DNA from: Thermogemmatispora sp042408965
GTDB lineage: Bacteria; Chloroflexota; Ktedonobacteria; Ktedonobacterales; Ktedonobacteraceae
Reading direction: 5' to 3'
DNA: 64,000 nucleotides
Assembly (NCBI GenBank): GCA_042408965.1
Contig: JBHOQN010000164.1
Location: 1-64,000, forward strand
A model generated the notes under the pieces. It saw only the letters and a program-made list of their open reading frames with translations, searched no databases and was not told the origin of the DNA. The position numbers and the translations under genes were made by a program. The stretch's first letter is position 1, and each line of letters starts with the position of its first letter. Of the stretch, positions 1 to 8,464 are shown one piece after another.

Positions 1-257
1 GGACAGTCCACATGCGCATAATGCCGCTTCTCCGTCTCGTACTCCACATGCGCAATCGAAATGGTGATCCCACGCTCGCGCTCCTCGGGCGCCTTATCGA
101 TCTGGTCAAAGGCCAGGTACTTGTTCACCGAGCTGGGCAGCACCCGCGAGAGCACTCGTGTGATCGCCGCGGTCAGGGTCGTCTTCCCGTGGTCGATGTG
201 CCCGATCGTTCCCACATTCACATGCGGTTTCGTCCGCTCAAACTTCTGCTTCGCCAT
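1..257 (-). CDS. tuf: Elongation factor Tu, N-terminal part (cut by window edge)
   Basis: EF-Tu is the GTPase that delivers aminoacyl-tRNA to the ribosome. The first 85 codons are present and the rest lies left of the window. The protein begins MAKQKFERTKPHVNVGTIGH. It carries the P-loop GHIDHGKT at about residues 19-26 and continues through the switch I region (ITISIAHVEY) to the start of the DxxG motif (HVDCP). The ATG at 257 is preceded by an AGGAGGAG ribosome site about 11 bases upstream. Two tRNA genes lie upstream on the same strand, a common arrangement for bacterial tuf. Identity is certain; only completeness is limited. Confidence 0.97.
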   Translation of the reverse strand, partial: MAKQKFERTKPHVNVGTIGHIDHGKTTLTAAITRVLSRVLPSSVNKYLAFDQIDKAPEERERGITISIAHVEYETEKRHYAHVDC

Positions 258-598
258 AACCTCAAAGGCTCCTCCTGCAATTCAACCTGTACTGCGATCA
301 GATAACGAGAAATCAGCGATAGACATACAGCAGCCGTCCCCTGAACACCTGATCGCGGGTATCCGTTGCCCCATCAGGGTGGCCGAACGGATACGTCCGT
401 GCCAGCCTCTCTCACGCACTCATCATCGGATTCTGTCGTCTCTTCTCTTCGAGCGAGGTCTGGAGAGGAGGGAGCCGACAGGTGAGGGAAGCGACGATCG
501 TATCAGAAGACGGCAGCGAAACGTTAGATAGATCCGGCGCGGATATTCGTGAAGATGCGTGCTGATGAACGCAGCAGGGCATCATCAGAAACCACGGG
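258..598 (-). other. tuf leader, no gene seen
   Basis: This 341-base stretch lies between the tRNA-Thr 3' end and the tuf start. Reading frames here lack protein-like composition and a ribosome site. It is presumably the transcribed spacer and leader of tuf. I see no clear intrinsic terminator. Confidence 0.5.
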
Positions 599-670
599 AG
601 CCCGTGATGGGAATCGAACCCATGACCACAGTCTTACCAAGACTGTGCGCTACCGCTGCGCCACACGGGC
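599..670 (-). tRNA. tRNA-Thr (anticodon GGU)
   Basis: A 72-nt cloverleaf reads leftward from 670. The acceptor arms GCCCGTG and CACGGGC pair. The anticodon loop TTGGTAA on a CAGTC/GACTG stem gives anticodon GGU, and the T-loop GGTTCGATTCC is canonical. The discriminator is U and CCA is not encoded. It sits between tRNA-Tyr and tuf, probably in one transcript. Confidence 0.96.
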
Positions 671-809
671 CAGATCATCAGCGATGCTCCACCAGGAAGC
701 GGGTATTCAATCACTCAGCGCGCCCCGCGCTGCCGCCGCATCGTATCCCGTCCGCTCGCCTGATAGCGCGCTTCCGCCAGGGCGGGCAGACGCGCCAGAT
801 GCTCGCCGG

Positions 810-891
810 TGGGCAGTGAGGGATTCGAACCCCCGAAGGCTGTGCCAGCTGATTTACAGTCAGCCCCATTTGACCGCTTTGGTAACTGCCC
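810..891 (-). tRNA. tRNA-Tyr (anticodon GUA)
   Basis: An 82-nt class II tRNA reads leftward from 891. Acceptor arms GGGCAGT and ACTGCCC pair. The anticodon loop CTGTAAA on a GCTGA/TCAGC stem gives GUA. A long variable arm precedes a canonical GGTTCGAATCC T-arm. The discriminator is A and CCA is not encoded. A consensus promoter lies 43 bp upstream. Confidence 0.96.
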
Positions 892-933
892 GGATAACGG
901 TTTGCGTCGATGTCCTGATTGATCGACGTGACC

Positions 934-962
934 ATTATAGCCGACGATGTGGCTGATGTCAA
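934..962 (-). promoter_or_regulatory. Perfect sigma-70 promoter for tRNA-Tyr/tRNA-Thr/tuf
   Basis: On the minus strand TTGACA (957-962) and TATAAT (934-939) are separated by exactly 17 bp. Both hexamers match the consensus completely. The position 43 bp upstream of tRNA-Tyr fits a strong promoter for the tRNA-tuf transcript. Confidence 0.9.
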
Positions 963-1233
963 GCACTTTCTTAACGAGGTCCTGCGGTCAAAGGGGGCTG
1001 CTTTTGTCTGGGTAGCGGCCTGGAGCCACGGACCCCTCTCTGGGGAGACGGTGCTCTGCGATCCCTGGCTGAAGGCGCTGCTGGCTGATTGTGTCTCTGA
1101 GGAGGTTCTGAGGAGGCCTGAGACTCCTGTGACTGCTATGGCCTCTGGGACCCGCTACGACGCGCAGCCCTCTGAGGACTGTCGTGGGCCTGGGTAATTC
1201 TGGCACCTTCTAGGAAACTCTGGGGGGAAACCA
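963..1233. other. Divergent intergenic region, no gene seen
   Basis: The 271 bases between the leftward tRNA promoter and the rightward promoter at 1234 contain short open frames only. None has a convincing ribosome site or protein-like composition. No repeat or structured RNA was recognised. Confidence 0.5.
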
Positions 1234-1262
1234 TTGCCTGAGGGGAGAATTGCTGGTATAAT
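1234..1262 (+). promoter_or_regulatory. Sigma-70 promoter with extended -10
   Basis: TTGCCT (1234-1239), a 17-bp spacer and TATAAT (1257-1262) form a strong promoter. A TGG triplet directly before TATAAT supplies the extended -10 contact. It lies 110 bp before the small ORF at 1373 and probably drives that ORF and the toxin-like gene at 1685. Confidence 0.75.
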
Positions 1263-1372
1263 CTCCTGCGTCGGAGAAAAAGAGCCTTCCCCATCAGCAC
1301 GGGTACGACCCCTTGCGCCAGCCTGTAGCAGCTTGATGGCGTCTGGATTTTGGAAGTAATGAGGTATGCTTT

Positions 1373-1597
1373 ATGGCGACAAATTGCGACTTCAAGCGTT
1401 CTTCTCTGCTCGCTGAGCAGTATCAGCAGGAAATGGCACTGATCGAACTGGCTCTCCAGGAGGAGAGCCTGGAGGAACGCGAAGAGCGCCTGAGCCTGGT
1501 CGAGCGCTCCTGGTCCCTGACCAGCGCCTGCTTCCATACACAGATGGAAGGGAGCGATGCTCCTGCGTATGTTCCCGCGGTGTCGGCGCGCCTCTGA
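1373..1597 (+). CDS. Small acidic helical protein, function unknown
   Basis: A 74-residue protein that I cannot assign to a family. Residues about 14-46 are rich in Glu, Leu and Gln (for example EESLEEREERLSLVERSW) and should form an amphipathic helix or short coiled coil. The ATG has a GAGG ribosome site 8-9 bases upstream, and a good promoter lies 110 bp further up. It directly precedes a PemK/MazF-like gene on the same strand with an 87-bp gap. A role as the partner antitoxin is conceivable from position and charge, but no DNA-binding fold such as AbrB or ribbon-helix-helix is visible. Confidence 0.5.
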   Translation: MATNCDFKRSSLLAEQYQQEMALIELALQEESLEEREERLSLVERSWSLTSACFHTQMEGSDAPAYVPAVSARL

Positions 1598-1684
1598 GTT
1601 GAGAGAGCGCCTGTCGGTTTGCCTGTCTGCCTGTCGATGTCGTGCTATTCCAAGTGTCAAGGCCGGGTGTCTAGATAAAACAAT

Positions 1685-2116
1685 ATGCCTCATCCACCAG
1701 AACTGCCGCCTGAAGCATTGACGTATCATACGCCCGTGCAGTTCGGCATGGTGTACTGGGTCAATTTTGGCTACCCCGCCCTTCCCCCTGGAATCGAGGA
1801 GAAACGCATCCTGGACTGGCACCCTGCGCTGGTCGTCTCTGCTGAGCCGTTCTGTCGCCATGCTGGCGCGGTGAATGTGGTGGCTCTGACGTCTTATCGC
1901 GGTAAGCTGCGCCCTTACCACCACCTGCTGCTGAAGCGCGATTACCCGCTGCTCGATACCGATAGTCTGGTCAAGACTGAATTGCTCTACCCGGTTCTGC
2001 GCACTCTCCTCGCGGATCAGTACGCCATCTGCCGGCTTAACGATGCTGACCTCTACGCGATCATGGGCAAGATCGCGAATAGTCTGGCTATCACGATGTT
2101 CTACTCTCTGCATTGA
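1685..2116 (+). CDS. PemK/MazF-like toxin-family protein
   Basis: The 143-residue protein has the layout of the PemK/MazF fold, whose members are usually ribosome-independent mRNA interferases. It opens with a short strand, FGMVYWVNFG (about residues 20-29). A 16-residue insert leads to the diagnostic WHPALVVS (about 45-52), followed by VNVVALTS, a basic loop and a C-terminal helix (LNDADLYAIMGKIANSLA). MazF proteins are usually about 110 residues, so this one has an enlarged first loop and a longer mid-section. No strong Shine-Dalgarno precedes the ATG. Ribonuclease activity is inferred from the fold only; the catalytic residues vary in this family and I cannot confirm them. Confidence 0.7.
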   Translation: MPHPPELPPEALTYHTPVQFGMVYWVNFGYPALPPGIEEKRILDWHPALVVSAEPFCRHAGAVNVVALTSYRGKLRPYHHLLLKRDYPLLDTDSLVKTELLYPVLRTLLADQYAICRLNDADLYAIMGKIANSLAITMFYSLH

Positions 2117-2178
2117 GCACGACAGTTGCAGAGGTGACGCCTGGGCCGATCCTGGGCCGGTCTGGTTTCACTCCCTGT

Positions 2179-2214
2179 GGTTCAGTTTCGGTTCGCTTCG
2201 GTTCGAGTGGGTTC
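2179..2214 (+). repeat. Degenerate GGTTC pentamer repeat ahead of selA
   Basis: Copies of GGTTC start at 2179, 2190, 2200 and 2210 with related pentamers GCTTC and GAGTG between them. The array has a period of 5-10 bp and ends six bases before the selA ATG. It occupies the place where a ribosome site would be expected, and no normal Shine-Dalgarno is present. Confidence 0.6.
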
Positions 2215-2219
2215 AATCT

Positions 2220-3617
2220 ATGGAGCAGAGCTTCGATCAAGATCAGTTGCGCCTCCTCCCCTCTATCGCGGTCCTGCTGCAGTCTCCGGAGGGCCTGCAC
2301 CTGCGCGCTGAGTACGGCCGCGCTCTGTCAACGCGCGCGCTGCGCCTGGCGGTGGCGGAGGCGCGCGAGGCGATCCGCACTGGCGCTCCCTGTCCTCCAA
2401 TGGCGGCTCTGCTCGCCCGCGCCCGCCGCTTCCTTGAGGAGGAAACGCTGCCTGCACTGCGTCCGCTGATCAACGCTACCGGGGTGATCATCAACACCAA
2501 CCTGGGGCGCGCTCCCCTCAGCGAGGAGGCTCTGCGCGCTATGCAGGCGGTGGCTCGTGGCTACTCGAACCTCGAGTACGATCTGCTGCGGGGCGAACGT
2601 GGCTCGCGCCACGCTCATGTGGCGACACTCCTGCGCGAGCTGACAGGTGCGGAGGCGGCCCTGGTGACGAATAACAACGCGGCTGCCGTCCTTGTGACGC
2701 TGAGCACGCTGGCGGCGGGACGCGAGGTGATTATCTCGCGCGGCCAGCTCGTGGAGATCGGCGGCGGCTTCCGTGTGCCGGATGTGATGCGCCAGAGTGG
2801 CTGCCATCTGGTGGAGGTGGGCACCACCAATCGCACGCGCTTGAGCGACTATGAGCTGGCTATCACGGAGCGTACGGCGCTGCTGCTGGCGGTGCACCCG
2901 AGCAACTTCCGTCTGACGGGTTTCGTGGAGACGACGCCAACGGCGGCGCTGGCGCAACTGGCTCACCAGCACAGCCTGTCTCTGATGGAGGACCTGGGCA
3001 GCGGCTGTCTGCTTCCCTGCGAGCGCTACGGGCTGGCGCACGAACCGCTGCCGCAGGAGAGCCTGGCGGCGGGCGTGGATGTGGTCTGTTTCTCGGGCGA
3101 TAAGCTGCTCGGTGGTCCCCAGGCGGGCATTATCCTGGGCCGGGCGGCCCTCCTGGAGCGCATCGCACGCCATCCGCTGATGCGCGCAGTGCGCATCGAC
3201 AAGCTGACGTTGGCGGCGCTGGAGGCGACGCTGCGCCACTACCAGCGCGGTGAGGCGGAGCGGGCCATTCCGGTCTGGCGCATGATCACTACGCCTCCTG
3301 CCAGGCTGCGCCGCCGCGCTGAAGCCTGGGCGGCGCGCCTGCGGGAGCAGGGCGTTGTGGCGAGTCTGCGTCCCGGTGAGTCGACGATCGGCGCTGGCTC
3401 GCTGCCGGGGGAGACGCTGCCCACGATGTTGCTGGCGCTGGAGGCGGCGCGAGTAGCCTCTCCCCTGGAGGAGCTGGCGCGCCGTCTGCGCTCACGTCCG
3501 GTGCCGATCGTGGGCCGCATTCTGCGCGATGCGCTGCTGCTCGACCCGCGAACGGTCCTGGAGGAGCAGGATGAGGAGCTCCTGGCGGGTCTGAGCGCCT
3601 GCCTGCGCGGCGAGTGA
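2220..3617 (+). CDS. selA: L-seryl-tRNA(Sec) selenium transferase
   Basis: SelA is a PLP enzyme that converts seryl-tRNA(Sec) to selenocysteinyl-tRNA(Sec) using selenophosphate. The 465-residue length is typical. The family segments LINATGVIINTNLGRAPLS (about residues 81-99), SNLEYDLLRGERGSR and the PLP-lysine motif FSGDKLLGGPQAG are present. The lysine falls at residue 295. The ATG at 2220 was chosen because SelA homologues begin near here; the frame stays open another 177 bases upstream with non-homologous sequence. No selB, selD or tRNA-Sec is in the window, so the rest of the pathway must lie elsewhere. The 3' end overlaps the converging broken regulator by 126 bp. Confidence 0.95.
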   Translation: MEQSFDQDQLRLLPSIAVLLQSPEGLHLRAEYGRALSTRALRLAVAEAREAIRTGAPCPPMAALLARARRFLEEETLPALRPLINATGVIINTNLGRAPLSEEALRAMQAVARGYSNLEYDLLRGERGSRHAHVATLLRELTGAEAALVTNNNAAAVLVTLSTLAAGREVIISRGQLVEIGGGFRVPDVMRQSGCHLVEVGTTNRTRLSDYELAITERTALLLAVHPSNFRLTGFVETTPTAALAQLAHQHSLSLMEDLGSGCLLPCERYGLAHEPLPQESLAAGVDVVCFSGDKLLGGPQAGIILGRAALLERIARHPLMRAVRIDKLTLAALEATLRHYQRGEAERAIPVWRMITTPPARLRRRAEAWAARLREQGVVASLRPGESTIGAGSLPGETLPTMLLALEAARVASPLEELARRLRSRPVPIVGRILRDALLLDPRTVLEEQDEELLAGLSACLRGE

Positions 3618-6600
3618 ATGATGTGCTCCGCGGGCTAGCTGGCGCTCAGCCGGGACGGGGCGTGCGAGCAGGTGGTCGATTTCGGCGAGGCGCCGCAAGG
3701 CGCGCCGGTCCCCCAGGCGCTCCAGGACGGGGCGCGCTCGCTCGGTCTGCTGACGATCACTGCTGCGCTGAGCCAGCACGAGGCGCATACGCGCGGCGTG
3801 TACGCTGTGACCGGCGGCTTCGGCTTCGTCGATAGCCTGTTCGAGCGCCTGCAGATTCCTGGTGGCCAGGGCCTGGGCGATGGCCAGGTAGGGGGCAAGC
3901 AAGGCGCTGCGGCTCTCACGCTGGAGCTGGTCGGCGCTGCTCAGCAGCGGCTCGGGAGCGCTCAGGTCGTGCTCGCTATAGAGGCGCAGGCGATAGAGCA
4001 GATGGAGATAATCGCGTCGCAGCGGTTCCACCGGCATGAGCTGCGGATCGTCCTGCAGGAGGGCCTCCAGAAAGCTGCGCTCTGCATCGAACCGGCGCTC
4101 TCCCGGCAGCAGAGAGCGCAGGACCGTCGCCAAACGCTCGCACTCGGCCTCTGATTCGCGCGCCTGGGCGACGAAGAGCACGCAGCCATAGGCATCGCCC
4201 AGATGAACGGCACGCTCTGCATCAGGGGCAACCTGCTCACGGATGGCGTCCAGCAAGGGCAGGAGGGCGTCGATCTCTTCCCAATGCCCCGAGAGGAAGG
4301 CGGCAATCGCGAGGGCGGAGAGGGTTCTGCTGAGGTGTGGCAGCGGCAGGTCAGTGCGAGCGCGAGCGCAGGCGGCTTTGCCGAGATCGAGCGCCTGCTG
4401 GAACTCGCCAAGCATGAGATTGACATAGGCGGCCACGTTGATAGCGTCAATGTACTCTTCGGGTGGCAGAGCGGGCAGGCTCAGACGGCGGCGAGCCACG
4501 CTGAGTGTCATCTCACTATTCCCCAGATACGAGTCAAGCAGCCCCTGGGCATCAAGAGCCTCGCTCAGGGCAGTCAGATCGCCACGGCGCTCGCAATACT
4601 CTGTGGCCTGGGCCACCAGATCGCGCACGGCTTCCAGATGAGCGCGAACAGGGGGCTGCGATGCGCCTGAGGGCGCCTTCGGGAAGACGTTGGTGCCTGA
4701 GAAGATGAGTTCTGCCAGGCGCGTCCGCGCCTCGGATGTAGCGCGAGAGTCGTTCACCAGTTCGAAGCTGATGGCGACGCGCAGGCGCCAGATCTCATCC
4801 GCGGAGCTGGCCTGGCTGGCGAGGGTCAGGGCCTCCCGTCCCAGTCGCTCCACCTCTTCTGGCGCCAGCGGGCGCAGCATGGCAAAGCGCGTGCCGCCGC
4901 TGAGCACCTTGCGCAAGAGGCGCGCCCCGCAGAGTGGATCGCGCAGCTCCAGACTGCGCCAGCGCTCCAGAGCCTGTTGATAGGCCTTCAGGCGTATATC
5001 GCCCCAGTAGAAGCAGTCTCCGAGCAGCTCATAGAGGCGCACCTGCTCGGCGGCTGTGGCCAGCTCGATGGCCAGCTCGAGCCAGGCCCGGGCTTCGGCA
5101 AAGGCGCCCGTGCGCGCGGCGAGCAGGCCGGCCTGCTCAAAAGCTCGCATGGCGGCAGCGCTGGTAAAGGGCACTTCCTGGCGCAACGCCCCCTGTCGGG
5201 CCAGACGCAGGGCCTCGCGATAGTGATAGGCGCTTAACTCAACTTCGACGTCCGCGCTCTGCGGTAGCCGGACGGCCTCCTGCCCCAGCCAGGCCGCCAT
5301 CTGCGTATGCAGACGGATGCGCTCAGCGCGCGCCAGGGTGCCGTAAGCGACCCTGCGCACCAGGCTCTGGGGAAAGGCCAGAACCTCGGAGGTCTCGGCT
5401 AGCAGGAATTCGGGCTGCAGCAGGTCGGCCAGCGCCTCTTCAAAGCGCTCCTCCCCAGGTCGCTCTTGCAGAAGGATGGCCCGCAGCAGGCGCTGCGACA
5501 CCGTGCGCCCGGCGACGGCAGCGATCTGCAGCAGGCGGCACGCCAGGCTGGGGAGCAGGTCGAGACGGGCCAGAATGCTTGTATAGACCGTATCAGGTAA
5601 GATCAGTTCTGTCGCACTTTTGCCCTGTTGCTGCTGTTCTCGCAGGCTGTGTACCAGCTCCAAGGCGAAGCAGGGGTTGCCAGCGGCGCGCTGGACGATC
5701 TCCTCGCGCAGCGATGCGGGGACGGCGCCGCCGCTCTTCTCCAGGAGTTCGCGAATCTGCTCCTTCGAGAGCGGCAGAAGCACCAGGGAGAAGAAGTTCT
5801 GACGTCCCCCGCCCCAGCCGCGACGACGGTCGAGCAGCTTGGGCCGGCTGAGCAGCACGAACAGCAGGGGAACACGTGCATGGATGCTGAGTAGGGCCTC
5901 CACCAGATCAAGGAGGCTGTCAGGGGCATGGTGCAGATCGTCGCAGACGATGAGACATGGCGTGCGCCGAGCGCAGCTCTCGATGAGCTGGCGCCAGGAG
6001 GCGAAGAGGCTCTCGGGCAGAGGACTGCTGCCTGCAGCCCGGCCGAGCGATTGCAGAATCAGCCCGGCCAGGCGGCCGGCGTCATTCTCGCTGTGCCCAC
6101 CGTCACGAAAGAGTTGCTGCAGCGCGGCTTGATCGGGCTCCCACGCTGGCGTGGCCTCGCCGCCCAGCAGCCCTGCCAGTAGTTCGCGCAGGGGGCTGGA
6201 CGGTCGAGCGCTGTCCATAGGACGGACAGCGCGTCAGCACGACGCGCAGGCCAGGCGCGAACGCGGGAATACCCTCCTCCAGGAAGGTCGCAAGGAGACG
6301 TGTTTTACCGCTGCCAGCCGCACCGGTGATCGAGATGCAGTAAGGCCGCCGCTCTTCTAGCATACGACTGAGCAAGAGCTGAAGCAGCTGCAGATCGTGG
6401 CGCCGGCCAACAAAGGAGGATGGCTCCGGGATAGACAGAGAGCAGGCTCCCTGCAGAGGAAAGACGCGCAGGGGCAGCGGCTTGCCCTTGACGCTCAGTT
6501 CGCGCGGCAGACCGAAGAGAAAAGAGAACCTGGTCGCGTGCACGGTACGCTCGCTGACCAGAATCTCGCCAGGAGCTGCGTCCTGCTGCAGGCGGGCGGC

Positions 6601-6980
6601 GATGTTGACGGCATCGCCGGTCACGAGAAATTCACCCTGGCTGGTGTCGCGGGTCGCCACGACCTCGCCGCTGTTGACTCCAAGGCGCAGGCGAAAGGGT
6701 GGCGTTAGCACGGGATCGTCCTCAACGGCCTGGCGCAGAGCAAGCGCCGCGGCCAGAGCACGCTCGGCATCGTCTCCATGGGCGCGGGGCAGACCAAAAA
6801 CGGCCATCACCGCGTCGCCGATGAACTTCTCCAGGGTGCCACCGTGCGCGCCAATGACCTGACGGGCATGCTCCGGCTCATCAGCAGGCGCAGGTCCTCG
6901 GGATCAAGCTCATCGCCCAGGGCGGTCGAGCCAGTGACGTCGGCGAAGAGCACCGTGACCAGCTTGCGTTCTTCTGACAT
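3492..6980 (-). pseudogene. Cyclase-AAA ATPase-TPR regulator, broken by two frameshifts
   Basis: One long regulator lies in three reading-frame pieces. Piece 1 (6980 to about 6875) starts MSEERKLVTVLFADVTGST, the first metal-site motif of a class III nucleotidyl cyclase domain. Piece 2 (about 6875 to 6205) continues with KFIGDAVMAVFGLPRAHGD, LGVNSGEVVA and a Walker A GAAGSGKT. Piece 3 (about 6205 to 3492) holds Walker B (CLIVCDDLHH), an AAA/STAND-type ATPase and many TPR-like helices. The first break lies near 6871-6876, where a few residues usual for the family are missing. The second lies in a run of five C near 6191, where removing one C restores the frame. The last 40 or so residues are antisense to selA, so the natural stop may also be lost. 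It follows rsgA by 37 bp with a good ribosome site (GAGAGGAG). The breaks could be real decay or assembly errors. Confidence 0.75.
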
Positions 6981-7017
6981 GTGTGGCGTCTCCTCTCTTC
7001 GCGTCCGTACGGCGTGG

Positions 7018-8040
7018 CTAGCGCTCCTCCTCTTTGAGCATGCGCACATAGCTCTGATAGCGGCGCTCGCTGATCAGGCCATCGGCGACAGCCTGGCGAA
7101 TGGCACAGGGATCTTCATCAACATGCAGGCAATCGGAGTAGAAACACTCGCCCAGATAGGGGCGGAATTCGACAAAGCAATCGGCCAGGTCTTCGGGAGG
7201 AATATTCCAGGCGGCCAGAGCGCGGATGCCGGCAGAATCGGCCAGCCAGCCGCCACTGGAGAGCGGATAGAGCTGCGAGCGGGTGGTGGTATGGCGTCCC
7301 TTGCCGGTGGCGCCGCTGACCATGCCAGTGCGCACGGCCATACCGGGCTCGAGGGCATTGACCAGAGAGGACTTGCCCACGCCCGAGGGCCCGGTCACCA
7401 GGGTGATATGCTCCTTGAGCAGTTCACGCAACTGGGCGATGCCCTCGCCCGTTTCACAGCTTGTCCAGAGCAGGGTATAGCCGAGATGCTGATAGACGGC
7501 GGCTTCTCGCTCGACACGCCCGTCGTGCGGCAGATCGACTTTGTTGATACAGATAATGGGGTGTAGCTCGGCGTGCTCACAGATCGCCAGATAGCGGTCG
7601 AGCATACCGAAATGTGGTTCGGGCTGGGTGGTGGCAAAGACGATCACCACCTGATCGAGATTCGCCAGCATGGTCTGCGCACGCGGGCTGCTCTCCCGCG
7701 AGCCGACGTCGCGCCGTGCCAGCTCGCTCTGACGCGGCAGAATCTCCTCGATCAGCCCCGTCTCCGCATCCAGACGGCGCACCTTCACACGATCGCCCAC
7801 ACTCAGGCGCCCGGGCGGCGTGGCGCTCTCCTGCTCTGGCCGCTGATGACGCGCACCGCCGGGACCGGCTCTCACTCTGGCCGGACGGGCGGCCCGGGCG
7901 AAGGCCTTCTTGAGTTTTCCACGTAATGTGCAGCGCAGGGTGCCCTGATCGGTATAGATCTCATAGATGCCGTGGGCCCCACTGAGCACTATACCGGTCA
8001 GCAGTTCCGGGTCGTTGAGCGTCTCCGGATGTTGGATCAA
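7018..8040 (-). CDS. rsgA: Ribosome small-subunit maturation GTPase RsgA (YjeQ)
   Basis: RsgA is a circularly permuted GTPase that checks late 30S subunit assembly. The motif order is diagnostic: G4 (NKVD) comes first, then the P-loop GPSGVGKSSL, then G3 (DSAG). The C-terminal zinc site C-x4-C-x-H-x5-C follows (GECFYSDCLHVDEDPC). The N-terminal OB fold spans about residues 10-95 and carries an extra basic, disordered insert (about 45-75). Translation probably starts at TTG 8040, which has a GGGAGGGAG ribosome site, because no ATG is suitably placed. The gene heads a two-gene leftward unit with the broken cyclase regulator. Confidence 0.95.
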   Translation of the reverse strand: MIQHPETLNDPELLTGIVLSGAHGIYEIYTDQGTLRCTLRGKLKKAFARAARPARVRAGPGGARHQRPEQESATPPGRLSVGDRVKVRRLDAETGLIEEILPRQSELARRDVGSRESSPRAQTMLANLDQVVIVFATTQPEPHFGMLDRYLAICEHAELHPIICINKVDLPHDGRVEREAAVYQHLGYTLLWTSCETGEGIAQLRELLKEHITLVTGPSGVGKSSLVNALEPGMAVRTGMVSGATGKGRHTTTRSQLYPLSSGGWLADSAGIRALAAWNIPPEDLADCFVEFRPYLGECFYSDCLHVDEDPCAIRQAVADGLISERRYQSYVRMLKEEER

Positions 8041-8370
8041 GGCGTCTCCCTCCCTTTATTTCTGCATCCTCATTTCAGTGCCACCATTTCAGTACCCTCA
8101 GGTGAATCAAGTGGGTTCTTTTCACTGGATAGGATAGGCAAGGTGCATTCGGACACGCTGGAGAAGAACTCCCCCCATATGCTGCACCCACTGAACTGGC
8201 GAGGCCAGGATTTGTGGAAACAATACGTGTATCTACCGGACAGATTACAGGACGGGCGGGGATTTTGTCAATGCATCGCCCGCCACCCGCCACAGCGCTC
8301 TCCCTCTTCCTCTCCCTCAAGCGCCTCCTGCAGTCGGCGAGCGCTGCTGTGGCTATGACGACAGACGGAA
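8041..8370. other. Divergent intergenic region upstream of rsgA
   Basis: The region carries a short direct repeat next to rsgA (8071-8096) and otherwise no recognised feature. Long frames here are antisense continuations without a ribosome site. I could not identify a convincing leftward promoter for rsgA. Confidence 0.4.
8071..8096. repeat. Paired 12-bp direct repeat in the rsgA leader
   Basis: CATTTCAGTGCC (8071-8082) and CATTTCAGTACC (8085-8096) are direct copies offset by 14 bp with one mismatch. They lie 30 bp upstream of the rsgA start. The spacing could suit a regulator binding one face of the helix or a leader element, but no function is known. Confidence 0.5.
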
Positions 8371-8398
8371 TTGACTGACTCACAGCGATTGTTATACC
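8371..8398 (+). promoter_or_regulatory. Promoter of the ion channel gene
   Basis: TTGACT (8371-8376) and TATACC (8393-8398) are separated by 16 bp. They lie about 67 bp before the channel ATG, giving a short leader with an AGAGGAAC ribosome site. Confidence 0.65.
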
Positions 8399-8464
8399 CA
8401 GAGAATACTGTTTGACCGGGACCGACTCATCGATCTGCATACAAGAGAGAGGAACAAGAGCCGC

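Noticed and set aside
2220..3617. Selenoprotein or SECIS element near selA
   Set aside because: No in-frame UGA with a downstream hairpin was noticed in neighbouring genes, and no tRNA-Sec or selB is in the window.
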